DNA of 64,000 nucleotides from NCBI GenBank assembly GCA_958408685.1, contig CATYLC010000006.1, forward strand, positions 1-64,000, read 5' to 3'. The translations under genes and the position numbers were made by a program. Origin of the DNA: an uncultured Collinsella sp. (lineage in GTDB: Bacteria; Actinomycetota; Coriobacteriia; Coriobacteriales; Coriobacteriaceae). The notes beneath the pieces are model-generated. The model worked only from the letters and a program-made list of their open reading frames with translations. It was not told the origin of the DNA and ran no database searches. Shown here one piece after another: positions 39,954 through 48,269 of this stretch (within the stretch, counting starts at the first letter, position 1; every line of letters begins with the position of its first letter).

Positions 39954-41354
39954 ATGGCACAGTATCAGCTGCCCAACGACTTCTTCTTTGGCGCTGCTAT
40001 GTCCGGCCCGCAGACTGAGGGTCAGTGGAACCAGGGCGGCAAGCTCGAGAACCTGTGGGACACCTGGTCCATCCAGGATCTGGGCTCGTTCTACAACTGC
40101 GTTGGCTCTTACGCCGGCAATGACTTTATGGCCAAGTACCAGGAAGACCTTCGCATTTTGAAGGACTTGGGCCTGGATACCTATCGCACTTCCATCCAGT
40201 GGAGCCGTCTGCTCGATGCCGACGGCAACCTCAACGAGGAAGGCGCCGCGTGGTATCACGAGTTGTTCCGTGCCTCTCGCGAAGCCGGCCTGGAGCCGTT
40301 TGTCAACTTGTACCACTTTGACATGCCCACCTACCTTTTTAACCGTGGCGGCTGGGAGAGCCGTGAGGTTGTCGAGGCTTACGCACATTACGCCGACGTC
40401 GCCTTCCACGAGTTTGGCCAGGAGATCAAGTACTGGTTCACCTTTAACGAGCCCATCGTCGAGCCCGAGCAGCGCTATCAGGAGGGCGTGTGGTTCCCGC
40501 AGCTCCACGACTTTAGCCGCGCTCGCACCGTGCAGTATCACATCTCGCTGGCACATGCGCTGGCCGTGGCCAACTACCGTCGCGCCTATGACGAGGGCGC
40601 CGTTCGCAGCGATGCCAAGATCGGCATGATCAACTGCTTTACCCCGGTCTACACCAAGGAGAACCCCAGCGAGGCGGACCTCGAGGCCGTGCGTATGACC
40701 AGCGGCATCAACAACCGCTGGTGGCTCGACCTCATTACCAAGGGCAAGCTTCCCGCCGACGTGCTCGACAGCCTGGCCGAGGGCGGCGTTAAGCTTCCGT
40801 TCCGTGCCGGCGACCAAGAGATTCTTAAGCAGGGTGTTGTCGACTGGCTCGGTTGCAACTACTACCACCCCACGCGCGTTCAGGCGCCGGCGAGCAAGAT
40901 CGACCAGTACGGTCTGCCGCACTTTGCCGACGAGTACGTGTGGCCCGACGCCGTTATGAACGAGAGCCGCGGCTGGGAGATCTACCCGCAGGGCCTCTAC
41001 GACTTTGGCATGGACTGCGCTAAGAACTACCCCGATCTTGAGTGGTTCGTTTCCGAGAACGGCATCGGCATCATGGACGAATACAAGAACCGAGACGCCG
41101 AAGGAACCATCCAGGATGACTACCGCGTCGACTTTGTACGCCAGCACCTGGAGTGGGTTGCCAAGGCAATTGCCGAGGGCGCCAAGTGCCGTGGATACCA
41201 TTATTGGGCCGTCATCGATAACTGGTCTTGGGCGAATGCCTTTAAGAACCGTTACGGTTTTGTCGAGGTCGACCTTATGGACGGCTACAAGCGCCGCCTT
41301 AAGAAGTCGGCAGCTTGGCTCAAGCAGGTCGCCACGACTCACGTGGTTGATTAG
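39954..41354 (+). CDS. 6-phospho-beta-glucosidase (GH1)
   Basis: 466 residues, full-length glycoside hydrolase family 1 barrel. The acid/base Glu is in WFTFNEPIVEP (about 165) and the nucleophile Glu in EWFVSENGIG (about 367). The C-terminal Tyr-Lys-Arg plus Lys-Lys-Ser cluster (GYKRRLKKS) fits the phosphate-binding site of phospho-glycosidases. It would split the phospho-disaccharide brought in by the PTS encoded just downstream. Start: ATG at 39954 (MAQYQLPNDFFFGAAMSG), after GCGAGGAC. First gene of the operon. Confidence 0.93.
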   Translation: MAQYQLPNDFFFGAAMSGPQTEGQWNQGGKLENLWDTWSIQDLGSFYNCVGSYAGNDFMAKYQEDLRILKDLGLDTYRTSIQWSRLLDADGNLNEEGAAWYHELFRASREAGLEPFVNLYHFDMPTYLFNRGGWESREVVEAYAHYADVAFHEFGQEIKYWFTFNEPIVEPEQRYQEGVWFPQLHDFSRARTVQYHISLAHALAVANYRRAYDEGAVRSDAKIGMINCFTPVYTKENPSEADLEAVRMTSGINNRWWLDLITKGKLPADVLDSLAEGGVKLPFRAGDQEILKQGVVDWLGCNYYHPTRVQAPASKIDQYGLPHFADEYVWPDAVMNESRGWEIYPQGLYDFGMDCAKNYPDLEWFVSENGIGIMDEYKNRDAEGTIQDDYRVDFVRQHLEWVAKAIAEGAKCRGYHYWAVIDNWSWANAFKNRYGFVEVDLMDGYKRRLKKSAAWLKQVATTHVVD

Positions 41355-41474
41355 CGAACGGGCGAACGCCCAGACCGCGCGCCGCTGCGCGCAACACATG
41401 GCACATCTGGTGGCAGAGGGCGACAGACCACCGTGCGCATAGGAAAAGGCCGGATTTGAAAGTTAGGAGCAATC

Positions 41475-42818
41475 ATGGCCAGTGACAACGGAAAGAGCTT
41501 CCTCGACAAGTTTGCCGAGGTCTCTGCGAAGGTGGGAAACCAGGTTCACCTGCGTTCCCTGCGTGACGCCTTCGCGACCATCACGCCGCTCTATATCCTT
41601 GCGGGTATCGCGGTTCTTATTAACAACGTCGTGTTCCCTCTGTTCCCGCTCGATGCGGCGGGCCTTGCCAACCTTCAGACGTGGGGTTCGGCAATTACGC
41701 TGGGCACCCTCAACGTCTCTGCCATTATCTTGGCCGGATTGATTGGCTACAGCCTCGCTAAGAACAAGCGTTTCGATAACCCGCTCGCTTGCGTGGTCGT
41801 CGCTATCTCTGCTTTCGTCATCATGATGCCGCAGCAGATCACCGCCTCGCTTGCCGCCACGAGCCCGCTGCTCACCGACAAGATCACCTCCGCCGAGGTC
41901 ACGGGCGCCCTTTCGACTGCCAACACCGGCACCAACGGTCTGTTCTCGGCTATTATCATCGCCCTGCTTTCCGTCTCGCTCTTCATCAAGATTTCTGGCG
42001 TCGAGAAGCTCAAGGTTAAGCTGGGCGAGGGCGTGCCTCCCGCGGTCTCCAACTCCTTCAACGTCATGATCCCGATGCTGCTCAACCTCGCGATCTTCGC
42101 TCTTGCCGCAGCCCTGCTCGCCGTGTGCGCCGGCACCGATCTGTGCACCATCATCTCCACGTGCATCTCCAACCCGCTCAAGAGCATCATGAACGCCGGT
42201 CCGTGGGCTGTTATCCTCATCTACACCCTTGCTAACCTGCTGTTCTGCGTCGGTATTCACCAGTCCACCATCTCTGGCGCTACCGTCGAGCCGATCCTGA
42301 CCATGCTCATCGTCGACAACATGGCTACCTTTGCCGCCGGTGGCACCATCCAGCCCGATCACTACATGAACATGCAGATCGTTAACAGCTTCGCCCTCAT
42401 CGGCGGCTCGGGCTGCACCCTCATGCTTCTGCTCGACACGCTCCTGTTCTCCAAGAACAAGGCTTCCGAGACCGTTTCCAAGATGGCTATCCTGCCTGGT
42501 CTGTTCAACATCAACGAGCCGGTTATCTACGGTTACCCCATCGTGTACAACCTGCCGCTCATGATCCCGTTCGTCCTTCTTCCCGATCTGTTCATCGGCA
42601 TCACCTATGGCCTTACCTGCGCAGGCATCATCAGCCCCTGCATCGCCCAGGTGCCCTGGACCATGCCTCCCGTCATCAATGCCCTGCTCGCTACGGGCTT
42701 TGACTGGCGCGCCGGCGTGTGGCAGGCTCTCGAGATTGTCATTGGCATGGCCGTCTACCTGCCCTTTATGAAGATTTCCGAGAAGGCAATCGCCAAGCAG
42801 GAGGCTCTCGCCGAGTAG
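41475..42818 (+). CDS. celB: PTS IIC, lactose/cellobiose family
   Basis: 447 residues with about ten hydrophobic segments. This is the membrane channel of a lactose/N,N'-diacetylchitobiose/cellobiose-type PTS. Family features are the N-terminal LRDAFATITPLYILAGIAVL, HQSTISGATVEPILTML, and the loop LPGLFNINEPVIYGYPIVYN with the conserved NEP. TTAGGAG precedes the ATG. It lies between the GH1 gene and the IIB and IIA genes, giving a complete Enzyme II as three proteins. The exact beta-glucoside is unknown. Confidence 0.93.
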   Translation: MASDNGKSFLDKFAEVSAKVGNQVHLRSLRDAFATITPLYILAGIAVLINNVVFPLFPLDAAGLANLQTWGSAITLGTLNVSAIILAGLIGYSLAKNKRFDNPLACVVVAISAFVIMMPQQITASLAATSPLLTDKITSAEVTGALSTANTGTNGLFSAIIIALLSVSLFIKISGVEKLKVKLGEGVPPAVSNSFNVMIPMLLNLAIFALAAALLAVCAGTDLCTIISTCISNPLKSIMNAGPWAVILIYTLANLLFCVGIHQSTISGATVEPILTMLIVDNMATFAAGGTIQPDHYMNMQIVNSFALIGGSGCTLMLLLDTLLFSKNKASETVSKMAILPGLFNINEPVIYGYPIVYNLPLMIPFVLLPDLFIGITYGLTCAGIISPCIAQVPWTMPPVINALLATGFDWRAGVWQALEIVIGMAVYLPFMKISEKAIAKQEALAE

Positions 42819-42979
42819 AACGCCTAACGTTCGTCCCTTTCACCTTTGCGGGCGCCGGTACGCGGTGCCGGTGCCCGCGGCTCTCTCCCTTGCGTAAAGA
42901 TACAGGGGAGCGGGCACAATAGCCGCAAGGAATACAACCAGTTGTCGTCTGCGCGCCGCGCAGTTATAAGGAGGAAACC

Positions 42980-43282
42980 ATGAAGAAGATCATGCTCTGC
43001 TGCAATGCCGGCATGTCCACGAGCCTGCTGGTCCAGAAGATGCAGGCCGAGGTTGCAAACCGTGGTCTGGATATTGAGGTCGAGGCTCGTCCCATGAACG
43101 AGGCCCACGATCACCTGGACGAGTGCGACATGTTGCTGCTTGGTCCGCAGATCGGCTACACCAAGGGCGATTTTGAGAAGGAGGCCGCCGGTCGTTTTCC
43201 GGTCGAGGTCATCAACATGGTCGACTACGGCCGCATGAACGCTGCCGGCATCATCGACCACTGCGTCAGCGTGATGGGCTAG
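42980..43282 (+). CDS. celA: PTS IIB, lactose/cellobiose family
   Basis: 100 residues. The phosphorylated Cys is in KKIMLCCNAGMSTSLLVQKM (Cys7 or Cys8, by family Cys before NAGMSTS), and GPQIGYTKGDFEKEA closes the core. It receives phosphate from IIA and passes it to the sugar. AAGGAGGAAACC precedes the ATG. The 161-bp gap from IIC has no clear structure. Confidence 0.95.
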   Translation: MKKIMLCCNAGMSTSLLVQKMQAEVANRGLDIEVEARPMNEAHDHLDECDMLLLGPQIGYTKGDFEKEAAGRFPVEVINMVDYGRMNAAGIIDHCVSVMG

Positions 43283-43291
43283 GTGCTCCGC

Positions 43292-43624
43292 ATGGAGGAT
43301 ATGAACGAACTGCAGATGACCTGCTTCGAGATCATCAGCTACGTCGGTACCGCCAAGAGCATGTACATCAATGCCGTGCAAAAGGCCAAGGAGGGCGATT
43401 TTGACGCCGCCGAGGAGCTTATCAAGCAGGGCGACGAGGCCTATAACGGTGGCCACGATGTTCACATGGGGCTTCTGAAGAAGGAGGCCAACGGCGAGCG
43501 TAACGGCGAGGCCCCGTTGATTCTGCTGCATGCCGAGGACCAGATGGCCGGTACCGAGACCATGCGCGTCATGGCGACGGAGCTCATCGAGATTCACAAG
43601 CAGCTGCAGGTACTTCAGGCCTAG
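43292..43624 (+). CDS. celC: PTS IIA, lactose/cellobiose family
   Basis: 110 residues, all-helical. The phospho-His is in ILLHAEDQMAGTETM (about residue 80). It accepts phosphate from HPr. Starts are possible at GTG 43283, ATG 43292 or ATG 43301; I prefer 43292 by comparison with family lengths, but the ribosome site is weak and translation is probably coupled to IIB, whose stop is 9 bp upstream. A terminator follows. Confidence 0.92.
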   Translation: MEDMNELQMTCFEIISYVGTAKSMYINAVQKAKEGDFDAAEELIKQGDEAYNGGHDVHMGLLKKEANGERNGEAPLILLHAEDQMAGTETMRVMATELIEIHKQLQVLQA

Positions 43625-43682
43625 TCGGCGTTATCGCCGCGATGGGCCGTGCGGTCCAACAGACAACACAGTCCCTTTGACG

Positions 43683-43716
43683 GGCGCCGGGAGTCTCCGC
43701 CTCCCGGCGCCTTTAT
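43683..43716 (+). terminator. Terminator of the glucosidase/PTS operon
   Basis: GGCGCCGGGAG pairs with CTCCCGGCGCC (43683-43711), followed by TTTATATTT. Confidence 0.85.
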
Positions 43717-43774
43717 ATTTGGGGAAGGTCTTGCGCGACCTATTAAGCGACCATTCGCGTTTCCCCAGATAAAG

Positions 43775-43812
43775 CCTGCCAAAATAAACCTGTCCCTTTT
43801 TGGTAGGTTTTT
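43775..43812. repeat. REP-like palindrome with AAACCTGTCCC loop
   Basis: CCTGCCAAAA (43775-43784) pairs with TTTTGGTAGG (43798-43807); minus-strand head is GGGACAGGTTT. Inverted relative of 39825-39860. Confidence 0.7.
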
Positions 43813-43865
43813 GCCTTGGGAGCGGTACCATACAGGCAATGTTTAAACGAGAAAGGTGGGCTCCC

Positions 43866-44819
43866 ATGGAACCTAAGCAGTACTACATCGGCATCGACGT
43901 CGGCGGCACTTCGGTTAAGGAGGGCCTGTTCGACGAGGACGGCAACCTGCTGGCCAAGGCCAGCGTGCCCACGCCTCCCATCGTTGACGCCGCGGGCTTT
44001 GCCGCGGTGACCGAGGCTATCGACCAGGTGGTCGCCAAGGCGCAGATTCCGCGTGCCTTTGTGGCAGGCATTGGCCTGGCCGTTCCGTGCCCCATCCCGG
44101 CATCGGGCGATGCCAAGGTCAAGGCCAACATTGCCATTAACCTGCCCGAGCTGAGGGTCGCCATTCAGAAGCACTGCCCCGATGCGGTCGTTAAGTATGA
44201 GAACGATGCCAACGCCGCTGCCATGGGCGAGGCCTGGCTCGGTTCTGCCAAGGGCGTGCAGAACGTCGTGATGGTCACCATCGGTACCGGCGTGGGCGGC
44301 GGCGTTATCGTTAACGGCGACGTGGTATCGGGCGTTGTGGGTGCTGGCGGCGAGATTGGCCACATGTGCCTGAACCCGGCCGAGGAGCGCACCTGTGGCT
44401 GTGGCGGCCATGGCCACCTGGAGCAGTATTCCAGCGCCACCGGCGTGGTGAGCAACTACCTGGCCGAGTGCAAGAAGGCGGGCGTCGAGCCCATCGAGCT
44501 CACCGGCCCCTCCGATTCCAAGGACGTGTTCCAAGCCTGCCGCGAGGGCGACAAGCTCGCGCTGGCTGCGGCCGACACCATGGCCGACTATCTCGGCCGT
44601 GCCCTGGCGCTTATTGCCAACGTGGTCGACCCCGAGATGTTCCTGATCGGTGGCGGCGCGTCTGCCTCGGCCGATGTCTACCTCGACAAGGTTCGCGAGC
44701 ACTTTAAGCAGTACGCGCTCTCTGCCTCGCGCGAGACGCCCATTAAGGTCGCTTCGCTCGGCAACGACGCCGGCATCATCGGTGCCGCATACGTAGCCCT
44801 GCGCGCCGCCGGTAAATAG
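43866..44819 (+). CDS. glk: ROK-family glucokinase
   Basis: 317 residues. The ATP loop is IGIDVGGTSVKEGLFD (residues 8-23). The substrate and zinc regions are ENDANAAAMGEAW, TIGTGVGGGVIVNG, GGEIGHMCLN and the ROK cysteine cluster CGCGGHGHLEQYSS. This combination fits ROK glucokinases. It would phosphorylate the free glucose released by the phospho-beta-glucosidase upstream. I chose the ATG at 43866, with GAAAGGTGGG upstream. Confidence 0.9.
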   Translation: MEPKQYYIGIDVGGTSVKEGLFDEDGNLLAKASVPTPPIVDAAGFAAVTEAIDQVVAKAQIPRAFVAGIGLAVPCPIPASGDAKVKANIAINLPELRVAIQKHCPDAVVKYENDANAAAMGEAWLGSAKGVQNVVMVTIGTGVGGGVIVNGDVVSGVVGAGGEIGHMCLNPAEERTCGCGGHGHLEQYSSATGVVSNYLAECKKAGVEPIELTGPSDSKDVFQACREGDKLALAAADTMADYLGRALALIANVVDPEMFLIGGGASASADVYLDKVREHFKQYALSASRETPIKVASLGNDAGIIGAAYVALRAAGK

Positions 44820-44820
44820 C

Positions 44821-44876
44821 TGGTGCAAGGGGGTCAGGTTACTTTGCACCAACATGGTGCAAAAGGGACAGCCTTG
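44821..44876. repeat. REP-like unit with GGGGTCAGGTT head and TGGTGCAA stems
   Basis: TGGTGCAA (44821) pairs with TTGCACCA (44844-44851), and TGGTGCAA recurs at 44855 followed by AAGGGACAGCC. Relative of the unit at 34681. Confidence 0.7.
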
Positions 44877-44985
44877 GCCCCCATACCTGCCACAAAATAT
44901 GCCGTGGCCCTTCCGTCTGCGAAGGCTCGGCATCGGCGTGCTACCATAGCTACGTCCAAGTACACATATCAAGTGGAGGATATCC

Positions 44986-45909
44986 ATGGCAAACGTTCTT
45001 GTCTTTGGTCACCAGAACCCCGATAACGACGCCATCATGAGCGCCGTCGTCCTGTCCCAGCTGCTCAACCAGGTTGAGTATGCCGGCAACACCTACGAGG
45101 CCTGCGTCCTTGGTCAGCTTCCGGCAGAGTCCGCCAAGCTGCTCGCCGACGCCGGCATCGCCGAGCCCCGCGTGATCGAGTCCGTCGAGGCCGGTCAGCT
45201 CGTCGTCCTCACCGACCACAACGAGTCTGCCCAGTCCGTCGCCGGCCTTAAGGACGCCACGGTCTTTGGCGTCGTCGATCACCACCGCATCGGCGACTTC
45301 GAGACCGCCGGCCCGCTGCACTACATCTGCCTGCCCTGGGGTTCCAGCTGCACCATCGTCACCAAGCTCGCCGGCGTGCTCGGCGTTGAGCTTTCCGACG
45401 TCCAGGCCAAGCTGCTGCTCTCGGCCATGATGACCGACACACTCATGCTCAAGAGCCCCACCACCACCGATGTCGACCGCGCCGTCGCCGCCAAGCTCGG
45501 CGAGCAGGTGGGCGTCGACCCGGTCAAGTTTGGCATGGAGGTCTTCCTCACCCGTCCGTCCGGCTCCTTCACCGCAGCCGAGATGGTCGGCAACGACATC
45601 AAAATGTTCGAGCCCGCCGGCAAGAAGCTGCTCATCGGCCAGTACGAGACAGTCGACAAGAGCCGCGCACTCGGCATGATCGACGAGATTCGCGAGGCCA
45701 TGCGCGCCTACGCCGCCGAGAAGGGTGCTGACGGCATTGTCCTGTGCATCACCGACATCATGGAGGAGGGCTCGCAGGTCCTGCTCGAGGGCGAGACCGA
45801 GGCCGCTCAGAAGGGCCTGGGCATTGCCGACGAGCACGACGGCGTCTGGATGCCGGGCGTCCTCTCCCGTAAGAAGCAGGTCGCTGCTCCCATCATGGCC
45901 GCCTGCTAG
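44986..45909 (+). CDS. ppaC: Manganese-dependent inorganic pyrophosphatase
   Basis: 307 residues of the DHH family, class II pyrophosphatase. Metal motifs are FGHQNPDNDAIMSA (residues 7-20), VLTDHNE and GVVDHHRIGDFE, with a C-terminal DHHA2 domain ending LSRKKQVAAPI. It hydrolyses pyrophosphate and pulls biosynthetic reactions forward. GTGGAGG precedes the ATG. Monocistronic, followed by a terminator. Confidence 0.96.
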   Translation: MANVLVFGHQNPDNDAIMSAVVLSQLLNQVEYAGNTYEACVLGQLPAESAKLLADAGIAEPRVIESVEAGQLVVLTDHNESAQSVAGLKDATVFGVVDHHRIGDFETAGPLHYICLPWGSSCTIVTKLAGVLGVELSDVQAKLLLSAMMTDTLMLKSPTTTDVDRAVAAKLGEQVGVDPVKFGMEVFLTRPSGSFTAAEMVGNDIKMFEPAGKKLLIGQYETVDKSRALGMIDEIREAMRAYAAEKGADGIVLCITDIMEEGSQVLLEGETEAAQKGLGIADEHDGVWMPGVLSRKKQVAAPIMAAC

Positions 45910-45928
45910 GTTGAGTTGACCGAACGCC

Positions 45929-45968
45929 ACGACCGGATCGCGGACGCCCCGCGCTCCGGTCGTTTTTT
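45929..45968 (+). terminator. ppaC terminator
   Basis: ACGACCGGA (45929) pairs with TCCGGTCGT with an inner GCGGACGCCCCGC stem, followed by six T. Confidence 0.92.
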
Positions 45969-46049
45969 GTGCACGGCGCCGCGTCGTCTCTTGGACAGGC
46001 GTGCCCGTGCCGTTGAACAAATAATGTTCAACCTGTGGTTCCGCTTTTC

Positions 46050-46145
46050 GGCCACGCCTGCGTGCTTGTCGTGCAGGGTAGGCTAGATGCAAGCGTAATA
46101 CGTTAGAGCGCGGCGCCGCCACTTGGGCGGGCCGTGCTTTTTTAA
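46050..46145 (+). promoter_or_regulatory. Candidate riboswitch/attenuator in the nhaA leader
   Basis: A hairpin with GCTTG (46063-46067) and CAAGC (46090-46094) encloses GCAGGGTAGGCTAGATG. About 12 nt later, AGCGCGGCGCCGCC pairs with GGCGGGCCGTGCT (46107-46138) followed by six T, a terminator placed 34 bp before nhaA. A leader structure plus terminator before an antiporter gene suggests ion-responsive attenuation; nhaA-associated RNA motifs (nhaA-I and nhaA-II) are known, and similarity to them is from memory only. Confidence 0.45.
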
Positions 46146-46176
46146 GACGGGAGCTTTCCCGTGAAAGGAGCCGCCC

Positions 46177-47535
46177 ATGGTAGCAACTGAGCAGCTGTTC
46201 AACGTCCGTGAGCGCAAGCGCTTTGAACGTCACGACATTTGGGAGCGCATCGCCGAGAACGGCACGATTTCCGCCGCGGTTATGGTTATCGCCGCCATCG
46301 CCGCCGTCATTTGCGCCAATACCGATGCCTACGAGGCCATCCATCACTTTTTGGAGACCCCGCTGTATGTGGGTCTGGGCAACCTTACGGCCGGTCTCAC
46401 CGTTGAGCTTTTCGTCAACGACTTCCTCATGGCGATTTTCTTTTTGTTGGTGGGCATTGAGCTTAAGTACGAGATGACGGTCGGCGAGCTCAAGAATCCG
46501 CGTCAGGCCATGCTACCCATGCTGGCAGCCGTGGGCGGCGTCGTCGTTCCCGCCTGCATCTATCTCATCTTTAACCATGCCGGCGCCCGCAACGGTTGGG
46601 CCATCCCCATGGCAACCGATATTGCCTTTGCGCTGGGCGTGCTGTCGCTTTTGGGCAATCGCGTGCCCAACGGCGTGCGCGTGTTCTTCTCGACGCTCGC
46701 CATCGCCGACGACCTCATCTCCATCGCCGCCATCGCCATCTTCTACGGTCAGAGCCCCAATCCGTTTTGGTTGGGCGCCGCCGCGCTGGTGACCTGCGCG
46801 CTCGTGTGGCTCAACAAGACGCAGCATTACCGCCTTGCCCCGTATTCGGTACTGGGCCTGCTGTTGTGGTTCTGCATGTTCAAGAGCGGTGTACATGCCA
46901 CGCTTGCTGGCGTCATCTTGGCCTTTACCATTCCGGCCAAGTGCGGCGTCAAGCTCGATAGCCTCACCGATTGGTTGGGCGAGTGCCTGCCGCTGCTCGA
47001 TGACCGCTACGACGACGAGGCGCACATCTTGGGCCAGCATGACTTTACCGTCTCGACCACCAGGGTCGAGCGCGTCATGCACCGCGTGACCCCGCCGCTC
47101 ATCCGCATGGAGCGTCTGATCTCCACGCCGGTCAACTTTGTGATTCTGCCGATCTTTGCGTTCGTGAACGCACAGGTTCGCCTGGTGGGCGTGGACATGA
47201 GCACGCTGCTCACCGACCCGGTGACGCTCGGCGTGTACTTTGGCATGCTGCTGGGCAAGCCGATTGGTATCTTTGGCATGACGTTTGCCCTGGTTAAGTT
47301 TAGGGTCTGCGAGCTGCCGCACAATGTCAACTGGCACATGATTGCCGGTGTGGGCATTCTGGGCGGTATCGGCTTCACCATGTCGATCCTCATCAGCGGC
47401 CTTGCCTTCCCGACGGCCCAGTTCGAGGTCCTGGCTGCCAAGGCCGCTATTCTTGCCGGTTCGGTCACCGCGGCCGTGCTCGGCATGATCTACATGAGCG
47501 TGGTCTGCAAACACCCCGCGCCCAAGGGCGAGTAG
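46177..47535 (+). CDS. nhaA: Na+/H+ antiporter NhaA
   Basis: 452 residues, about twelve membrane segments. The ion-binding Asp pair is in STLAIADDLISIAAIAIFYG, with other signatures LVGIELKYEMTVGEL, MATDIAFALGVLSLLG and GIGFTMSILISGLAF. It exports sodium or lithium for protons. The hydrophilic loop around residues 270-300 is longer than in E. coli NhaA. GAAAGGAG precedes the ATG. A terminator-bearing leader lies upstream and an inverted-repeat element downstream. Confidence 0.95.
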   Translation: MVATEQLFNVRERKRFERHDIWERIAENGTISAAVMVIAAIAAVICANTDAYEAIHHFLETPLYVGLGNLTAGLTVELFVNDFLMAIFFLLVGIELKYEMTVGELKNPRQAMLPMLAAVGGVVVPACIYLIFNHAGARNGWAIPMATDIAFALGVLSLLGNRVPNGVRVFFSTLAIADDLISIAAIAIFYGQSPNPFWLGAAALVTCALVWLNKTQHYRLAPYSVLGLLLWFCMFKSGVHATLAGVILAFTIPAKCGVKLDSLTDWLGECLPLLDDRYDDEAHILGQHDFTVSTTRVERVMHRVTPPLIRMERLISTPVNFVILPIFAFVNAQVRLVGVDMSTLLTDPVTLGVYFGMLLGKPIGIFGMTFALVKFRVCELPHNVNWHMIAGVGILGGIGFTMSILISGLAFPTAQFEVLAAKAAILAGSVTAAVLGMIYMSVVCKHPAPKGE

Positions 47536-47576
47536 GCGCGTAAAAAATCGGGGCCGGGCATGCCCCGGATGCCCTC

Positions 47577-47806
47577 GTGTGCAAAAAACGCCGTTTGTGA
47601 GTACTGTCACAAACGGCGTTTCATTTTACGCACTAAAAATAATGGACAACTACATGCTGCTTGTACGTTAACGAGTAGCCGGTAGATTAGAAAATGACAA
47701 TAAGGTCCTTAAAAAGAGGGCGAACGAGGCCAAAAAGGGCTGTTTTTGCCAAAAATCGCTGCCACTAAAAAAGTAACAGTACTCATATTTGCGCTTTTTT
47801 GAACAC
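47577..47806. repeat. 230-bp non-coding inverted-repeat element, 'GAGTACTGT' family, copy 1
   Basis: Left end GTGTGCAAAAAACGCCGTTT (from 47577) continues to GAGTACTGTCAC; the right end (47773-47806) is its imperfect inverse, GTAACAGTACTC onward. Ends match those of 62111-62327, while the interior is different and non-coding. Together with a GC-rich stem at 47549-47570 it fills the 330-bp gap after nhaA. Confidence 0.82.
47586..47627 (+). terminator. nhaA terminator inside the left end of the element
   Basis: A perfect 14-bp stem (AAACGCCGTTTGTG, 47586-47599, with 47608-47621) with loop AGTACTGT, followed by TCATTTT. Confidence 0.75.
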
Positions 47807-47865
47807 AAGCCCTAAAACAAGCCTCGCCAAGGTCGGGAAGCGGGCCAAATCGCCGGCCTCGAGGC

Positions 47866-48120
47866 TTATTCCACCGTTCCGTAGACGGCGCCCCAGCCGT
47901 GGGCGGCCAAGGCGGAGTTGAGCTGGTCGCAAAGTGACTGGCGGTCGTAGTAACCGGGCGGCAAAAGGTTCACGATTTCCATGAGATCGGGCGCCAGGTC
48001 CAAGATCTCGGCCTGTACGATGAGATCCAGGCGGTCGATGGCGCGGCGGTCGTAAAACAGCCCGTCGACCAGGCGCTGTAGGTCGCCGAATTCCTCGGCC
48101 TGGAACGATCCGTACTCCAT
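47866..48120 (-). CDS. Small hypothetical protein
   Basis: 84 residues, acidic and mostly helical, no membrane segment (FQAEEFGDLQRLVDGLFYDRR, then VNLLPPGYYDRQSLCDQLNSALAAHGWG). I chose the ATG at 48120 because AAGGAGA lies 8 bp upstream; the frame could start at 48171. It stands alone, divergent from the aminotransferase. No family recognised. Confidence 0.65.
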   Translation of the reverse strand: MEYGSFQAEEFGDLQRLVDGLFYDRRAIDRLDLIVQAEILDLAPDLMEIVNLLPPGYYDRQSLCDQLNSALAAHGWGAVYGTVE

Positions 48121-48222
48121 AGTGTCTCCTTGGGCGCCCCACGCCGGCATGCGCGGCGATTCGTAATTCATTGCGATGGACTTAATCTATCACGGCTTCA
48201 TACCCTTGCGGCGGTGGCGGTC

Positions 48223-48228
48223 TATACT
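48223..48228 (+). promoter_or_regulatory. Candidate -10 box of the aminotransferase gene
   Basis: TATACT, 41 bp before the ATG at 48270; the -35 is not evident. Confidence 0.35.
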
Positions 48229-48269
48229 TAGACGAACTGCAACGTCCCGCCTCGCGAAAGGTCGCACCC

